DNA of 64,000 nucleotides, taken from the NCBI RefSeq assembly GCF_001680005.1, contig NC_033568.1, forward strand, positions 868,001 to 932,000, written 5' to 3'. The notes beneath the pieces are model-generated. The model was not told the origin of the DNA and ran no database searches. It worked only from the letters and a program-made list of their open reading frames with translations. Origin of the DNA: Plasmodium coatneyi. Its lineage: Eukaryota; Apicomplexa; Aconoidasida; Haemosporida; Plasmodiidae. Each line of letters opens with the position of its first letter. Position 1 is the first letter of the stretch. Positions 1 through 10,281 of this stretch are shown piece by piece. The translations under genes were made by a program, and so were the position numbers.

Positions 1-1110
1 CTTATCGCCCCAATGGGGGAAACAACACATAAGTTTTTCGCGCGGCAAAGAACGGTCCAATCAATGTCGGTGACATGCCCTTAGGCGGTTCTTCACCTAT
101 GGGTCCGTCGCAGCTGTAAGAGACAACACCCCCTGAACAACGTAAAATTCTCTTTACGTGGTGTTAAAAAAATTGCAACAGACGAACGCTTTACACGTAT
201 AGTTACCCCCAAAGGAATTGCACTGACGGGGGCACGCCCCAAACATGCATTAACAGATCAGCTCTTCCATTAGCGAACCCCATTCGTAAAAAAAAAGAAG
301 GCTGTGACGCTTGTTGGGAAGACTCCCTTACATTTTATTCATTTTCTCCACGTACATTTGGCAACTACCCTTGGATCCACAATGGCGAAATGGTTGGAAG
401 CTGCTTTTTCAATCGTGTATGCATTGGCTACATCCATTTAGGTAGGGGTGGGGGTTATATCCCCACGTTCATATACCATCGTGTGAATACACATGTGGGG
501 GCATACCTGTATTCAGAAAATGAAAAAAAACGAAAAAGGAAGTTTGCCAAGTTGGTACAATTACGAATGTGATTCTTAATGTAGTATTTTTTTTCTCCAA
601 TGTTGTATCTATAAACGCGCTTCACTTTTACGCACCCTTAGGGGAGGTCGCCTAACCATTATGTGCGCATCTGCCCGGTGCCCACCTGGTCACATACAAC
701 AATGCGAAACGAACAAATAGTGTTGTGGAGCTTCACGAAAAAATGGCCCCGTAAACAACAACGCATGAGGCGTTTTTTTTTCTTTCCCTCCTTTTTGCAA
801 AGCCCCTATAAAAGGATAGGCCCCAAGAGGGGAATAGTAAGGAAAGAGAAATAATTTAAAAGTTGGAATCTGAGAAGAAGGAACAAGATATATGTGCGTA
901 CGTGTAGCATTACGCGCAGAATGGCTAGCTAAAAAAAAGAGGAGAGGCAAAATTGCACATGTAATAAACAACTCAGTAGTGAGCAACGCTTAAATTAGGA
1001 GTGTTTCTCCGTGGAGGAGATAAAAAAAGAGGTGGAGTTACCGAACTTGGCTTCCTTCCCCTCTTGCGAGATGATGTGGCCCAGGGGTATAGAACAAAAA
1101 AAAAAAAAAG
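1..1110. other. Non-coding left flank
   Basis: No convincing coding exon was found here. The stretch holds short A and T runs and open frames that lack codon structure or resemblance to known families. It presumably contains the promoter and 5' UTR of the ARP4 gene; an A-run directly precedes the ARP4 start codon. A GGCTAGCTAAAAAAA string near 923 recalls the short dispersed repeat described elsewhere in the window, but is too short to call. Confidence 0.5.
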
Positions 1111-2601
1111 ATGAACTCGAAAAATGATGTGGGCGAAAGCCTGCTGTGCGGGGGGGAGGACATTTCGGCGCTCGTCGTCGACATGGGGTTCAGCACAACA
1201 AAAATTGGCCACAACCAGGAAGACACCCCTAGGGTGTTTTTGCGAAGTACCTGCGGGGAGGACATATCACCTGGAGGGAACGCTACTGATTCGAACGATG
1301 CTGCCAGCGCAGGTATCCGTGATAATCGCCACCCGAAGTTGAAATTCCCTCTGAATCTGCACAACCCAAAAGAATATATTCGCATAAAACCGCTCTTCGA
1401 GAGAAACCCAGTGGACAACACAACACACATGAACAGTGATGTATTCGAGAAGATCCTGCAGTATGGCATCGAAGGAGTAGAGTCAAGGAGAGTCTTCGAA
1501 TGCACAGATGAAATTGTCGATCCGATAAAGTTGGGTGGACTAAACTTACAAATGGATGAACATCCAATTCTGTTATCCGAAGAGAACATACACAACCACA
1601 AAGTGAGAGAACAAATGACGGAAATACTTTTTGAAACGTTTAACATCCCTGCATTGTATTTTGCGAAGAAAGCAAAGTTATCTGCCTTCAGTTTAGGTAG
1701 ATGTAGTGCACTAGTTGTGGATATCGGGGCGAGTTCACTAAATGTAACCCCCGTGTATGAAGGATACGTGCTGCAGAAAAACTCCTTCGAATTTAACATT
1801 GGCGGGGATTACTTTGACCGTTTGATTTATGCTTTGCTGAGGAAGGACCAAGTGAGGGTCATTCCGTATTACCAGCAGCGGCTGGGGTGGAGCGCCGGCG
1901 TGGCTACCTGTTCTGGTATCGTCTCACCCTACGCCAATGTGCATACCTCCTACGAGGAAGAAGCCATTTTAGACGTCATTCGCTACATGAAGGAGAGCAT
2001 CTGCAGAGTTCGCGTCGGACAAAATGAATCTACTAATAAAAAGAATGAAAGTACGACGGGGAGTGTGAAAAATGGAAAGGAGGGGGAATCTCCCGGGCAA
2101 ACAAACAACGGTGCAAAAAATGGTAATGCACCCACCAAATGGAAAACGGGGCAAGACGAAGAGGAAGAGGAATTCTTTGAATTACCCGATGGGGTAAAAA
2201 TCAAGACAGACCATTACAAGTACGACATTGCAGAGGAATTATTTCGTGCTGTTCCATCGGATCAAAATTTCAATGGACTACCAGAAGCAATAGTTAAATG
2301 TATCATCTCGTCGGATGTAGACATACGGAAGGAATTGCTGCAGGCCATTATTGTCACGGGCGGATCTTCTCTCTTTCCTGGGTTGGTTGATCGTCTATAC
2401 AACTCGCTAAGAGAGAAGGAGTGCTTTTCGCAAACCATCAAAATGAAGATCCTAAACATGACTTCCACCGTGGAAAGTCTGTACTCCTCCTGGTTGGGGG
2501 GTTCCATACTGGCCAGTCTGGGGACCTTCCAGCAGTTGTGGGTTTCTCGGGCGGAGTACGAAGAAGGGGGTCACTCCATCATCCTCGATCGCTGCTTCTG
2601 A
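1111..2601 (+). CDS. ARP4: Actin-related protein ARP4
   Basis: A single-exon gene for 496 residues. It is a nuclear actin-fold protein of the Arp4/BAF53 class, which in other eukaryotes is a subunit of chromatin remodelling (INO80/SWR1) and NuA4-type acetyltransferase complexes. The N terminus (ALVVDMGFSTTKIGHNQED, about residues 20-38) is the first actin phosphate-binding loop in its Arp4 form. A second loop (ALVVDIGASSLNVTPVYEG) follows near 205. The C terminus (SWLGGSILASLGTFQQLW) is diagnostic of Arp4 rather than conventional actin. A charged, low-complexity insert of about 60 residues (about 305-365) makes it longer than yeast or human Arp4. The start follows an A-rich run and is the first ATG of the frame. 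It converges on the next gene. Family is certain; complex membership is inferred. Confidence 0.93.
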   Translation: MNSKNDVGESLLCGGEDISALVVDMGFSTTKIGHNQEDTPRVFLRSTCGEDISPGGNATDSNDAASAGIRDNRHPKLKFPLNLHNPKEYIRIKPLFERNPVDNTTHMNSDVFEKILQYGIEGVESRRVFECTDEIVDPIKLGGLNLQMDEHPILLSEENIHNHKVREQMTEILFETFNIPALYFAKKAKLSAFSLGRCSALVVDIGASSLNVTPVYEGYVLQKNSFEFNIGGDYFDRLIYALLRKDQVRVIPYYQQRLGWSAGVATCSGIVSPYANVHTSYEEEAILDVIRYMKESICRVRVGQNESTNKKNESTTGSVKNGKEGESPGQTNNGAKNGNAPTKWKTGQDEEEEEFFELPDGVKIKTDHYKYDIAEELFRAVPSDQNFNGLPEAIVKCIISSDVDIRKELLQAIIVTGGSSLFPGLVDRLYNSLREKECFSQTIKMKILNMTSTVESLYSSWLGGSILASLGTFQQLWVSRAEYEEGGHSIILDRCF

Positions 2602-3368
2602 GTGGTACTGGATAGCACCGTGTAGAAGTGGTACCGTTTTATGTAGATGCGCTGGGGCATGCACGTCTGGTCAACCTTCCCCCCCACGGGACCTCTTTTT
2701 TTTTTTTTTTTTTTGTAGTGCTTTTTAATGCATATTTGTCTCCTGATGATTTGGACGTGATAATTTCACCGATTTGTGTACTCCCTCAGTTTTATGACCC
2801 CCTCTCCATGTGTGCTTCACCATGCTTCTACCAGTGGGTGGAACACATCCACGTGGAACGGTCCAACTGTAATTGTAACGTTGTTCAACGCGCCGTCGTG
2901 ACGTGGGCGCAATTCGTTAACTCTTCTCATCTGCCCCACGCACCCACGCATACATCACATGGCAGTAAATATAAACGCCCGAAGGAGTGGTGAAAAAAAG
3001 GAAAACCCTCAAAGGGGCACACTTTAACAATACTGATATACATACGGTGGTTATTTTTATGTTAGCGAGTTGGAAATATGATACGTCCGTTCGCGTGTGT
3101 CCTGACTGAACGGACGGACGAAGGGCTACTGCGTAGTTAGCGAACCATACGCAGGGGAAAAAAATGCTCAAAAAAAAAAAAAGGGGCGTTATACGACGTC
3201 CGCATTGCCTCTTCCGCCACAGGGATCAAACCAAATTTAAATTTAAAGAAAAAGGAGAAATAAAAAAAAAGGAAGGGGTAAAAACATGCAACGTGTATGT
3301 AGACACATGTATGGAATGGGGCCCAATAAATTCACTCTGGCTGAGCCACTCCTCCGATTAGAAGCCTA
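2602..3368. other. Convergent intergenic region
   Basis: This is the 3' flank shared by ARP4 and the UPF0301 gene. It holds a T tract near 2697-2714, a shorter A run near 3170 and no supported exon. It probably carries the polyadenylation sites of both genes. Confidence 0.6.
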
Positions 3369-6300
3369 CTAGTCACTTTCCACGCCCCTAAAATCGCGAA
3401 GCACACTATCTATGACACTTTGGGGAATGTTCGATATGCTTTCGTAGTCGCTATTTATGGAAGCCACGATTTTTTCCCACAGGAACTCTCCCTTGTACGG
3501 ACTTCCCTTGTATGCACTTCCGTTGGTGGCACTTCCAGCGTTGCCCCCGCCGGCGGTGTTAAAAATAATGCTGGAGAGCAATTCCTTGCTGTCACAATTG
3601 AGGGCAATCCAATAGTCGTTGTTCAGCTCGTCCAGCAGTTGGTTTATGTCCCACGTAGCTTTTCCGATGAATCTCTTAACGAGTTTGTTTTCCTCTTCGC
3701 TAGTTTGTTCCATCCGCTTGTCGCTGTTGGTTATTTCTACCTGCGTGGGATCCGCATGGTGGGTGGTTGCCTGCTCAGATTGATTGGCTTCATTGTGGTG
3801 ATGCACTTCCGTGGGGGCGCTTTCCTTTTTCGCTCCATCGAGGGGTACACCTTCAGCTACCAAATAGTCTGGCCTGCCATCCACTTCATGCACGTCCGAC
3901 GAATTGGCTAGGTTCACGTTTTCGTTGTACCCCTCATATATAAAATCGTTGACCACTGTATTTTTGGAAAACTTTTTTATGTTGTGGAGAATGGTTAGTC
4001 CAGGTAGGGGTCCTCCCAGCCAGAAGAAGTTCAACGGGTTCCTTTCCATGGGGTTCCTTTCCAAGTGGTTCTTTTTGTCTGATTCTCTCCCATTGACCGT
4101 TGCTTCCACTTTGGTTCCTTCACCGGGGGTGGAGCTGTCCACCTGCTCCTGCGCTGTGTGCACTTGGGTGAGTCTCTCTCCCCCGCTACTGTCTTCATTT
4201 TGGTAAGCTTCCTCTTCTAACTCCTCTTCTTCCTCCACCAGGTCTTCCTCCTCTTCTTCGTCGTCCTCCTCATCGTCCTCTTCCATATCATCTTCCTCGT
4301 CATCATCATCCTCATCCTCTTCGTCATAATCCTCATTGTCGTCCCCCTCGTCATACTCACTTTCAGCCTGATCGTCTGCCGCTACGCAGTTTTCATCATT
4401 CGCTTGGACATCTGCACCGGACTTTCTCACCGATTTCCTTCCGTCGCTTTTCTTCCTTTGTCCCTTCTGCCTCTCCTTACGTTTATCCCTTCCATCCTTT
4501 TCGTCACTATGTTCTTTGTCCCCCTCCACCTCATCGTCGCACAACTGATTGGTCTCCTGGAATTTCCTGATCTTCTTATGTATCTGTTGTATCTCCTCTT
4601 CGGTGAGTTTTTGCGTCTTCTGCGTTTTTTCCAGAGAAGCTTCTCCGTCTGCTAGATCAACACGTGCAGTTCCCCCCAATTCCGTATGCACACTCATATG
4701 GGGGAATTTTTTTTTTTTTTTTTTTTTCTCCTTGTCGAATATATGGATACGATTATTAATCACCACGACTTTCCACTTGTTATATTTTTCAAAATAAATT
4801 TTGTAAAATTCATTTAAAAACTGCAACTTTTTTATTTCCTTTTTTATGTCTATGATGGATCCTATGTTGTAGGACGGGAGGAACCTCAGATAGATGGGAA
4901 CCTTGTTCAGTTTAATAATGTAGTGGGTAATAATATCCAGCAAATGTTCATCCATCATTACGAAGAGGCTGTTTTTCCTATTGGGCTGTATACCAACGGA
5001 GTTTCCATCTGCGGGGATGACGTTTTTTTGCTTCCTCTGTCTGTTCGCATAATGTTTGGAAGAGCTCCTAAACTGAATCCTCAAAAACATTTCCTGCAAA
5101 TCTTTCAACGTTGGGAATTCATCTCCACTGCTTTGATGCTCGCAGCGTGATTCTCTCCTCGTCTGAATTTGATATTTTTTCTCTATGACATTTTTTTCTT
5201 CTTCCTTTGCGATGCACTGATTCTGCAGCAGGACAAGGCCTTCTTCTTCCCTCTTTGGTTGGTTATCCTTTTCTGCACTTCCTTCTACCTGCATTTGGCT
5301 TGCATCGCTTGGAACGTTTTCAATTTGCGGCTCTTCCTCCACGGGGCAGGTCATCCTTGCTGCTTTGTCCACCTGGTCACTGCTTTCGACAACCGCTTGG
5401 CTCTCTCCCTTACCACGAATACGATCACTGCCATGATGATTGGTAACCCCCTCGGCGAACTCCCCCAGGAAATTCCGCTTCTTCAGGTAAAGCTTGTTTA
5501 GTATATTTATTATTTCCTTATCGTTGCTCATCCCCATGTAGCTGTTATACAGGGGGTGCTTGTTTAAAATGATACCGCAGACCAGGTTGCTCTTATCCCT
5601 GTGCGTGATTAGAATGATTGACCTATTCCACAAAGTACTTGACGTCAATGGATGGGCCACAAGAATCATCCCCTTTTTTATTTCCTGCTTGTGGTTGGGC
5701 TTCTTCAGGACGATGCTGCTTTTTGTTCGTTTGGCAGGGATGCTCGGTTTATCTGCTTCACCAAACGCACTAACATCAGGAGTTTTGTTTCCCCCGTCGG
5801 ACTGTCCCTGTTCCCCCTTCCTGTACGCCCCGCCCCGCTTCTTCCCCTTGCCACTGGACCCCTCCCCAACCAAGTCGTCCTGCTCCACTGCGCCAAAATT
5901 CACCACGTGAAAATTCCTTTTAAACAAATCCTTCTCCTCATCACAGTGCCATATATTCTTCCTGTTGGGAACACACACCCTACTGTTGTACCTGTGCGTT
6001 ATGGGCAGATTTCCCGTAGACGACAGTGCCAACAGCAACGAATTCTTAACCCTCCCAAGATGTCGAATGGCAGTAAAACCTACAAGGAATACATCTTCCG
6101 TGGGTTCCTTACCTCCTTTTTTCAAATTATCCCTCAAATATTTAAACAGTTCACCCCTCAATTTTTTCTTGCTCGACTTTGTGGGGCAGTAATGAACACT
6201 GCTACTTAAATAGGACTTTAAAAAATCGTTGTACTTGCTGCATTTTTCGTTCTCATATCGATAGACGTTGGAGAGGAGACTCTTCCAGACCTGGTTGTCG

Positions 6301-6377
6301 TCGAAGAACTGACACAACTTCCCTACGGTCCTCGCCAGGGAGCGAAGAACCTTATCGTTCCGCTTCGAAAGGGGCAT
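3369..6377 (-). CDS. UPF0301 (AlgH/YqgE, DUF179) domain protein with large acidic insert
   Basis: A single-exon gene for 1002 residues. The first half of an AlgH/UPF0301 domain starts near residue 232 (GMILVAHPLTSSTLWNRSII, then a GIILNKHPL strand). The second half is about 550 residues later (FFWLGGPLPGLTILHNI, near 785, and the C-terminal W...L..EL....W block). Between the halves lie lysine-rich and very acidic stretches, with a nearly pure Asp/Glu run near 680-730. Bacterial members are about 190 residues, so the parasite protein is a domain split by low-complexity inserts. The first 110 residues (LRSLARTVGKL, then FKYLRDN...EDVFLVGFTAIRHLGRV) resemble a LYR-type helical module, which would suggest mitochondria; this is tentative. 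Biochemical function of the family is unknown. Confidence 0.8.
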   Translation of the reverse strand: MPLSKRNDKVLRSLARTVGKLCQFFDDNQVWKSLLSNVYRYENEKCSKYNDFLKSYLSSSVHYCPTKSSKKKLRGELFKYLRDNLKKGGKEPTEDVFLVGFTAIRHLGRVKNSLLLALSSTGNLPITHRYNSRVCVPNRKNIWHCDEEKDLFKRNFHVVNFGAVEQDDLVGEGSSGKGKKRGGAYRKGEQGQSDGGNKTPDVSAFGEADKPSIPAKRTKSSIVLKKPNHKQEIKKGMILVAHPLTSSTLWNRSIILITHRDKSNLVCGIILNKHPLYNSYMGMSNDKEIINILNKLYLKKRNFLGEFAEGVTNHHGSDRIRGKGESQAVVESSDQVDKAARMTCPVEEEPQIENVPSDASQMQVEGSAEKDNQPKREEEGLVLLQNQCIAKEEEKNVIEKKYQIQTRRESRCEHQSSGDEFPTLKDLQEMFLRIQFRSSSKHYANRQRKQKNVIPADGNSVGIQPNRKNSLFVMMDEHLLDIITHYIIKLNKVPIYLRFLPSYNIGSIIDIKKEIKKLQFLNEFYKIYFEKYNKWKVVVINNRIHIFDKEKKKKKKKFPHMSVHTELGGTARVDLADGEASLEKTQKTQKLTEEEIQQIHKKIRKFQETNQLCDDEVEGDKEHSDEKDGRDKRKERQKGQRKKSDGRKSVRKSGADVQANDENCVAADDQAESEYDEGDDNEDYDEEDEDDDDEEDDMEEDDEEDDEEEEEDLVEEEEELEEEAYQNEDSSGGERLTQVHTAQEQVDSSTPGEGTKVEATVNGRESDKKNHLERNPMERNPLNFFWLGGPLPGLTILHNIKKFSKNTVVNDFIYEGYNENVNLANSSDVHEVDGRPDYLVAEGVPLDGAKKESAPTEVHHHNEANQSEQATTHHADPTQVEITNSDKRMEQTSEEENKLVKRFIGKATWDINQLLDELNNDYWIALNCDSKELLSSIIFNTAGGGNAGSATNGSAYKGSPYKGEFLWEKIVASINSDYESISNIPQSVIDSVLRDFRGVESD

Positions 6378-7483
6378 TGCAAAATACCGGCAGAAGAATA
6401 ATACACGTGTGCCGTGTGGGGCTTCTCTTATAAGAGGGGTTCTTCTTTACGTATCAGATTTTCTCTACCTTTCTCCCTCTGTGCTGACTGACTCGTCTTG
6501 CCCTTCCCCCCTGGCTAACTTTTGCTATTAGCCCTTACTCCTTGGGGAAGTAACGCATGTGTGGGGGGGCGCCCCTTGTGTGCTTCCCCCCTCAGTCGTT
6601 CGCAGTCAATCCGAGGAATGGCCTAGCGTAAGAATTTATAGTCAGAAATGGTCGGACTTGGAAATGGCTACACTGAGGACTGACTCAGCTGGCTAACACG
6701 CCGTTTCGAGCGCGTTCAGTAGAAGAGGAAGGGTCTCTTCACTGCTGCCAAAGGAGGACTTCCCCCACGGGTTTATCGACTCATACACGGATCGCATACA
6801 CCCGCAGGCATTTGCAATTGCATTCACGTACTCTGAGGCATTAACATAAGCAATCACATTGGCATGCCTGTTCGCAGTAACAGGCACATGCTCCTGTGCG
6901 CGACAGTTTGTTACTCACAAATGAGGCTGGCTTATCCAAAGGGCCTCTCCATACGCCACGGGAAAAAAAAAGAAAAAAATTAAAAAATGTTTTAAAAAGG
7001 AAACTTGAAAAAAAAAAAAAATAACGCTTCAAAAATAAGGGCGCAACGAGTGCTTCGCGAGGCGACCGTTGTGCGGAGAGGGCGTGACTGCCACATATAA
7101 CAAGCTTCGCCCGAAAAAACACGACAATCATTCAGTTTGACGTATCACCTTCAGGAGGAGTGTTTCACCCGTGGGTGTGCTTTCCCATCTGTATATCACA
7201 ACAAACGCTTACCTTCTTTTTTATTTTATTTTATTTTTTTGCGCCACGTGGGGGGAAGCAAAGGTGTATCTCCCCCTTTGCATCTGTGGCGCGATCACTG
7301 TGACATAAAAAAAAAAAAAAGAGGACGAGGAGGAACATGGGAGAGAAGCCTTACAAAGTTCTACATTTCGAACTTGCTCCAATTTTGAAACATCCGTTTA
7401 GCTTCCCCCCCATTTGACGCGGCCAACTCGGAAAACGTGATTAAAGTAACCCCTTCGGAACATTGTCCCGCTTTCCCCCTTCG
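6378..7483. other. Intergenic region upstream of the UPF0301 gene
   Basis: No supported gene. The stretch has A/T-rich tracts at about 6960-7022 and 7300-7320 and repeated GCATTNNCAT-like words near 6800-6880, without coding character. It should hold the promoter of the minus-strand UPF0301 gene and the 3' end of the next minus-strand gene. Confidence 0.5.
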
Positions 7484-8905
7484 CTACAGAACGAAGGACG
7501 ATGTCTTGTGCGCCTTGCTGAGCGACTTGGAATTCCTAAACTGGTGAAACGTGGCGTATTTCTTCTTAAGCGGCTGGAACGCGTCACCGCAGCTTCTATT
7601 CCGTAGGAAGGTGCGTATCTCCCTCTCCAGGGATGATAAGTTTCCCTTCTTTGGGGCTCCATCCAAAAGGGAAGAAACTAAATCGTCCTCACTATGTACT
7701 GTTAGGAGAAGAGTAAAGGTCTGTTTCATATACCTTTTAGTCTCCTCCAGTTTGGCGTTCATAAAATGTAGGAAGGACTGTGCGAAGTCCTTAACAGGTA
7801 GACTGACCAACTCACTTGTGGGCAAATTTTTTAAAAATAAAAAAACAAAAAAAGCTAGCTTCTTAATAATGGATGAATTTTTATTGTCTGAGAAGGAACA
7901 CATCACCCTGAGCATTTCGTAGTCGTTCACTGCATTGCTGTGTTTCATAAAATTTTCCACCACCTGAGAAGCACACTCGTCCAAGAAGTGATTCTTGGTG
8001 TCCATTTTTCGAATAACATGGGGGAAGGACTTCACGAAATATCGACACACATTTAATTTATCCTCCTTAATGCTCATACAGAGATGCTTCATCGTGAGAA
8101 AACTTTTTTTGCACAAACAGGATCGGGGACTCCCACACTGCGTCGTTATGTATGGAAGGACAACCTCCAACTTTTCCCAGACGGAAAATATTTTCGTATT
8201 TTTTGCTAAAATTTGTATGTTAGTCAGGGTGACGAAGTCATCAACCCAGGTGCCTTCTCCGTCCTGCCGGTCCACACTGTGGCGGGTTTTCTCCATGTGT
8301 GTTTCGTTTGACTTGTTCGTCGTATTTGGCTCGATGTGCCCACTGGCGCATTTTAACCTGGACCCCTTCTTCTTAATTTTCTGAATGTACTCCACTATGT
8401 CCTCGTATATGAGGGTTGCTAGGAAGTTATCCCCTCTGCATGCTTCCCCCTCGGTCGGTTTATCATCCGATGCACCACCATCCAATCCCAATTCGACCGT
8501 AATTCCTAGGTCCTCACACTTCACATTAACTTCTTCCCCTTCGGCTCGGTCCTTAGAAAGGTTCCCTCCCAAACCGGTACCCTCACTTCGTACGCCCCCT
8601 TCCCAGAGAGCATTTTTCTCCTTCCCAATTAAGCCATAAGGTAATTTGTTAACTGTTGGGATGTCCTCCCATTCGTAGTAATAATTTATAAGCAGGTCAG
8701 GTGGCTTTGTCTCCTCTGAGAAGTCCCTACTATAATTCAATTTTTTTAAACTCCTATCGTGTTCATCTCCCCATTCTGCTTCTGGACCCCCCTCCAGTTC
8801 CCTCCTCTTATAAGTGTATTTGCACTTCTTGGAGTTGGAGTTGTCCGTCGGGGGACATTTCCCAATCGTTTCCACGTCACCGTTTGGGGAGCTCCCCTCT
8901 GTCAT
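7484..8905 (-). CDS. TOG/HEAT-repeat-like protein (TOGARAM/crescerin-like)
   Basis: A single-exon gene for 473 residues. The first about 215 residues are charged and low in complexity. Residues about 225-400 form amphipathic helical pairs that read like a TOG domain: VWEKLEVVLPYI, then a CKKSFLTMKHLCMSI helix, FVKSFPHVIRKM, FLDECASQVVENFM, and SIIKKLAFFVFLFL. The spacing and the DECASQVVENFM helix most resemble the crescerin/TOGARAM group, whose members bind tubulin in cilia. If correct, a role in the male-gamete axoneme or spindle microtubules is a reasonable guess. No catalytic motif, signal peptide or membrane span is visible. Assignment rests on pattern only and could be another ARM-type fold. 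Confidence 0.6.
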   Translation of the reverse strand: MTEGSSPNGDVETIGKCPPTDNSNSKKCKYTYKRRELEGGPEAEWGDEHDRSLKKLNYSRDFSEETKPPDLLINYYYEWEDIPTVNKLPYGLIGKEKNALWEGGVRSEGTGLGGNLSKDRAEGEEVNVKCEDLGITVELGLDGGASDDKPTEGEACRGDNFLATLIYEDIVEYIQKIKKKGSRLKCASGHIEPNTTNKSNETHMEKTRHSVDRQDGEGTWVDDFVTLTNIQILAKNTKIFSVWEKLEVVLPYITTQCGSPRSCLCKKSFLTMKHLCMSIKEDKLNVCRYFVKSFPHVIRKMDTKNHFLDECASQVVENFMKHSNAVNDYEMLRVMCSFSDNKNSSIIKKLAFFVFLFLKNLPTSELVSLPVKDFAQSFLHFMNAKLEETKRYMKQTFTLLLTVHSEDDLVSSLLDGAPKKGNLSSLEREIRTFLRNRSCGDAFQPLKKKYATFHQFRNSKSLSKAHKTSSFVL

Positions 8906-9208
8906 GTGTCACTACCCAATCGTTGCAGGGGGGGAGAAGAGGAGCGTGTGCGTCTTATATATGTACACCTCCGCCACATGTGCGTAATGAATGCACAGCT
9001 AATGTTTCGCTAAATTTACGGAGGAAATTTTTCTCGCGAAGTTGGCGCGGCCATGGGGGGAAAGTATACTTTATTCGTTAATTTGTCCTTTCCTCTTAAT
9101 TGCAAAATTTAAAAAGGAGAAATTATCTTCGGGGGTCTCGCAAATGTATGCTACTCTTTTTTGCATAGCTCTGGTGCACACCAACGTGCCGCTTCGTTAC
9201 GTAGTTTG

Positions 9209-9239
<31 letters not shown>

Positions 9240-10281
9240 GCAGTCTTAAATGTGAGCAATTAGCTGATATTCGAATGCGATCATTTTTTCACCCTGGACA
9301 AAGAGGTGTGCACATGCCCCAATGGAACTTCATACTCAAACCAGCATAACTTCACAGACAACCTTATAACGTCCCATCCGGGGAGAACACGTCTCTCGAA
9401 ATGGTTGACCCTTTGGCCGCTTTAGCACAGTGAAAGTACGAAAGGAGAAAAAGAATGCCCCACATAAGGGTCTCTTAAGTTTGTATGTTTATTTTGTTCC
9501 ATTCTGTTTCACTTTTTTACTTCCTATCCCTTCGCCCTGTCTAAAATGGGGGCTTAAAAGGAGCACTTACAAGAAAACGTTCGGAGGTATTATTCGTCGT
9601 GTACAAATATTTATGACCATATGAGCGAACACACACATGTGTGGCGCTTTCTTCCTTCCGTGTGAATGGAAGAGGATGCAGAGTGGTACCCGCGGTACAG
9701 CTCACTCTGTGCAAGTCCAAAGTACACCCAACGTTTGCAAAAAGGCGCGACCATTCATAAGTAACGTTACACCGCGGGTGGGTAATTAGATCGTCTTTAT
9801 TTAAAACTGTTCAGGGGGGGAAAATGTAAGCCTTTCTCAAAATGGGAAAAAGAAAGAAAAAAAAAAAAAACACACTTTCGAGTAATGCACTTTTTACACA
9901 TAAAAAAATAACATTTTGCGAATAATGAACCATAAGGTAAATAGTTTAATTTGTTTTCTGTTTTTTTTTCTTTTTCCCTTTTTGAGGTGCCTACACTTTT
10001 AAACGCTGTATAAACAGCATATACACCCCCGTGTGCACTATTCAGGGTTACAAAAAAAAAAAATAATAATAATAAAGGGGAATAACCTGTGTGTACAAAT
10101 ATGGAGCGAGAAAGAATTACAGGAGGGTAGTGGGAAGTGAACAAATAAACGAAAACAAAGTGGCGCTGCACTCATTCGCCTAGACATTTGCGGATACACC
10201 GTCGGGTGTCCATCAGTGGGCACAACTGTCCACTCAAGCACCAAGCGGTATATGTACATGTGCTCGTGTCGGATGCGTGAA
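8906..10281. other. Intergenic region
   Basis: About 1.4 kb without a supported gene. It contains an A tract of nearly 30 (9209-9237), and A/T tracts near 9855 and 10052-10070. It lies between two minus-strand genes, so it holds the promoter of the TOG-like gene and the 3' flank of HRD1. Confidence 0.5.

Noticed and set aside
3420..6209. Several plus-strand open frames of 75-185 codons across the UPF0301 gene
   Set aside because: They are antisense to a 1002-codon gene with a clear family match; their peptides mirror its Asp/Glu and Lys codons as Ser/Phe/Leu-rich text.
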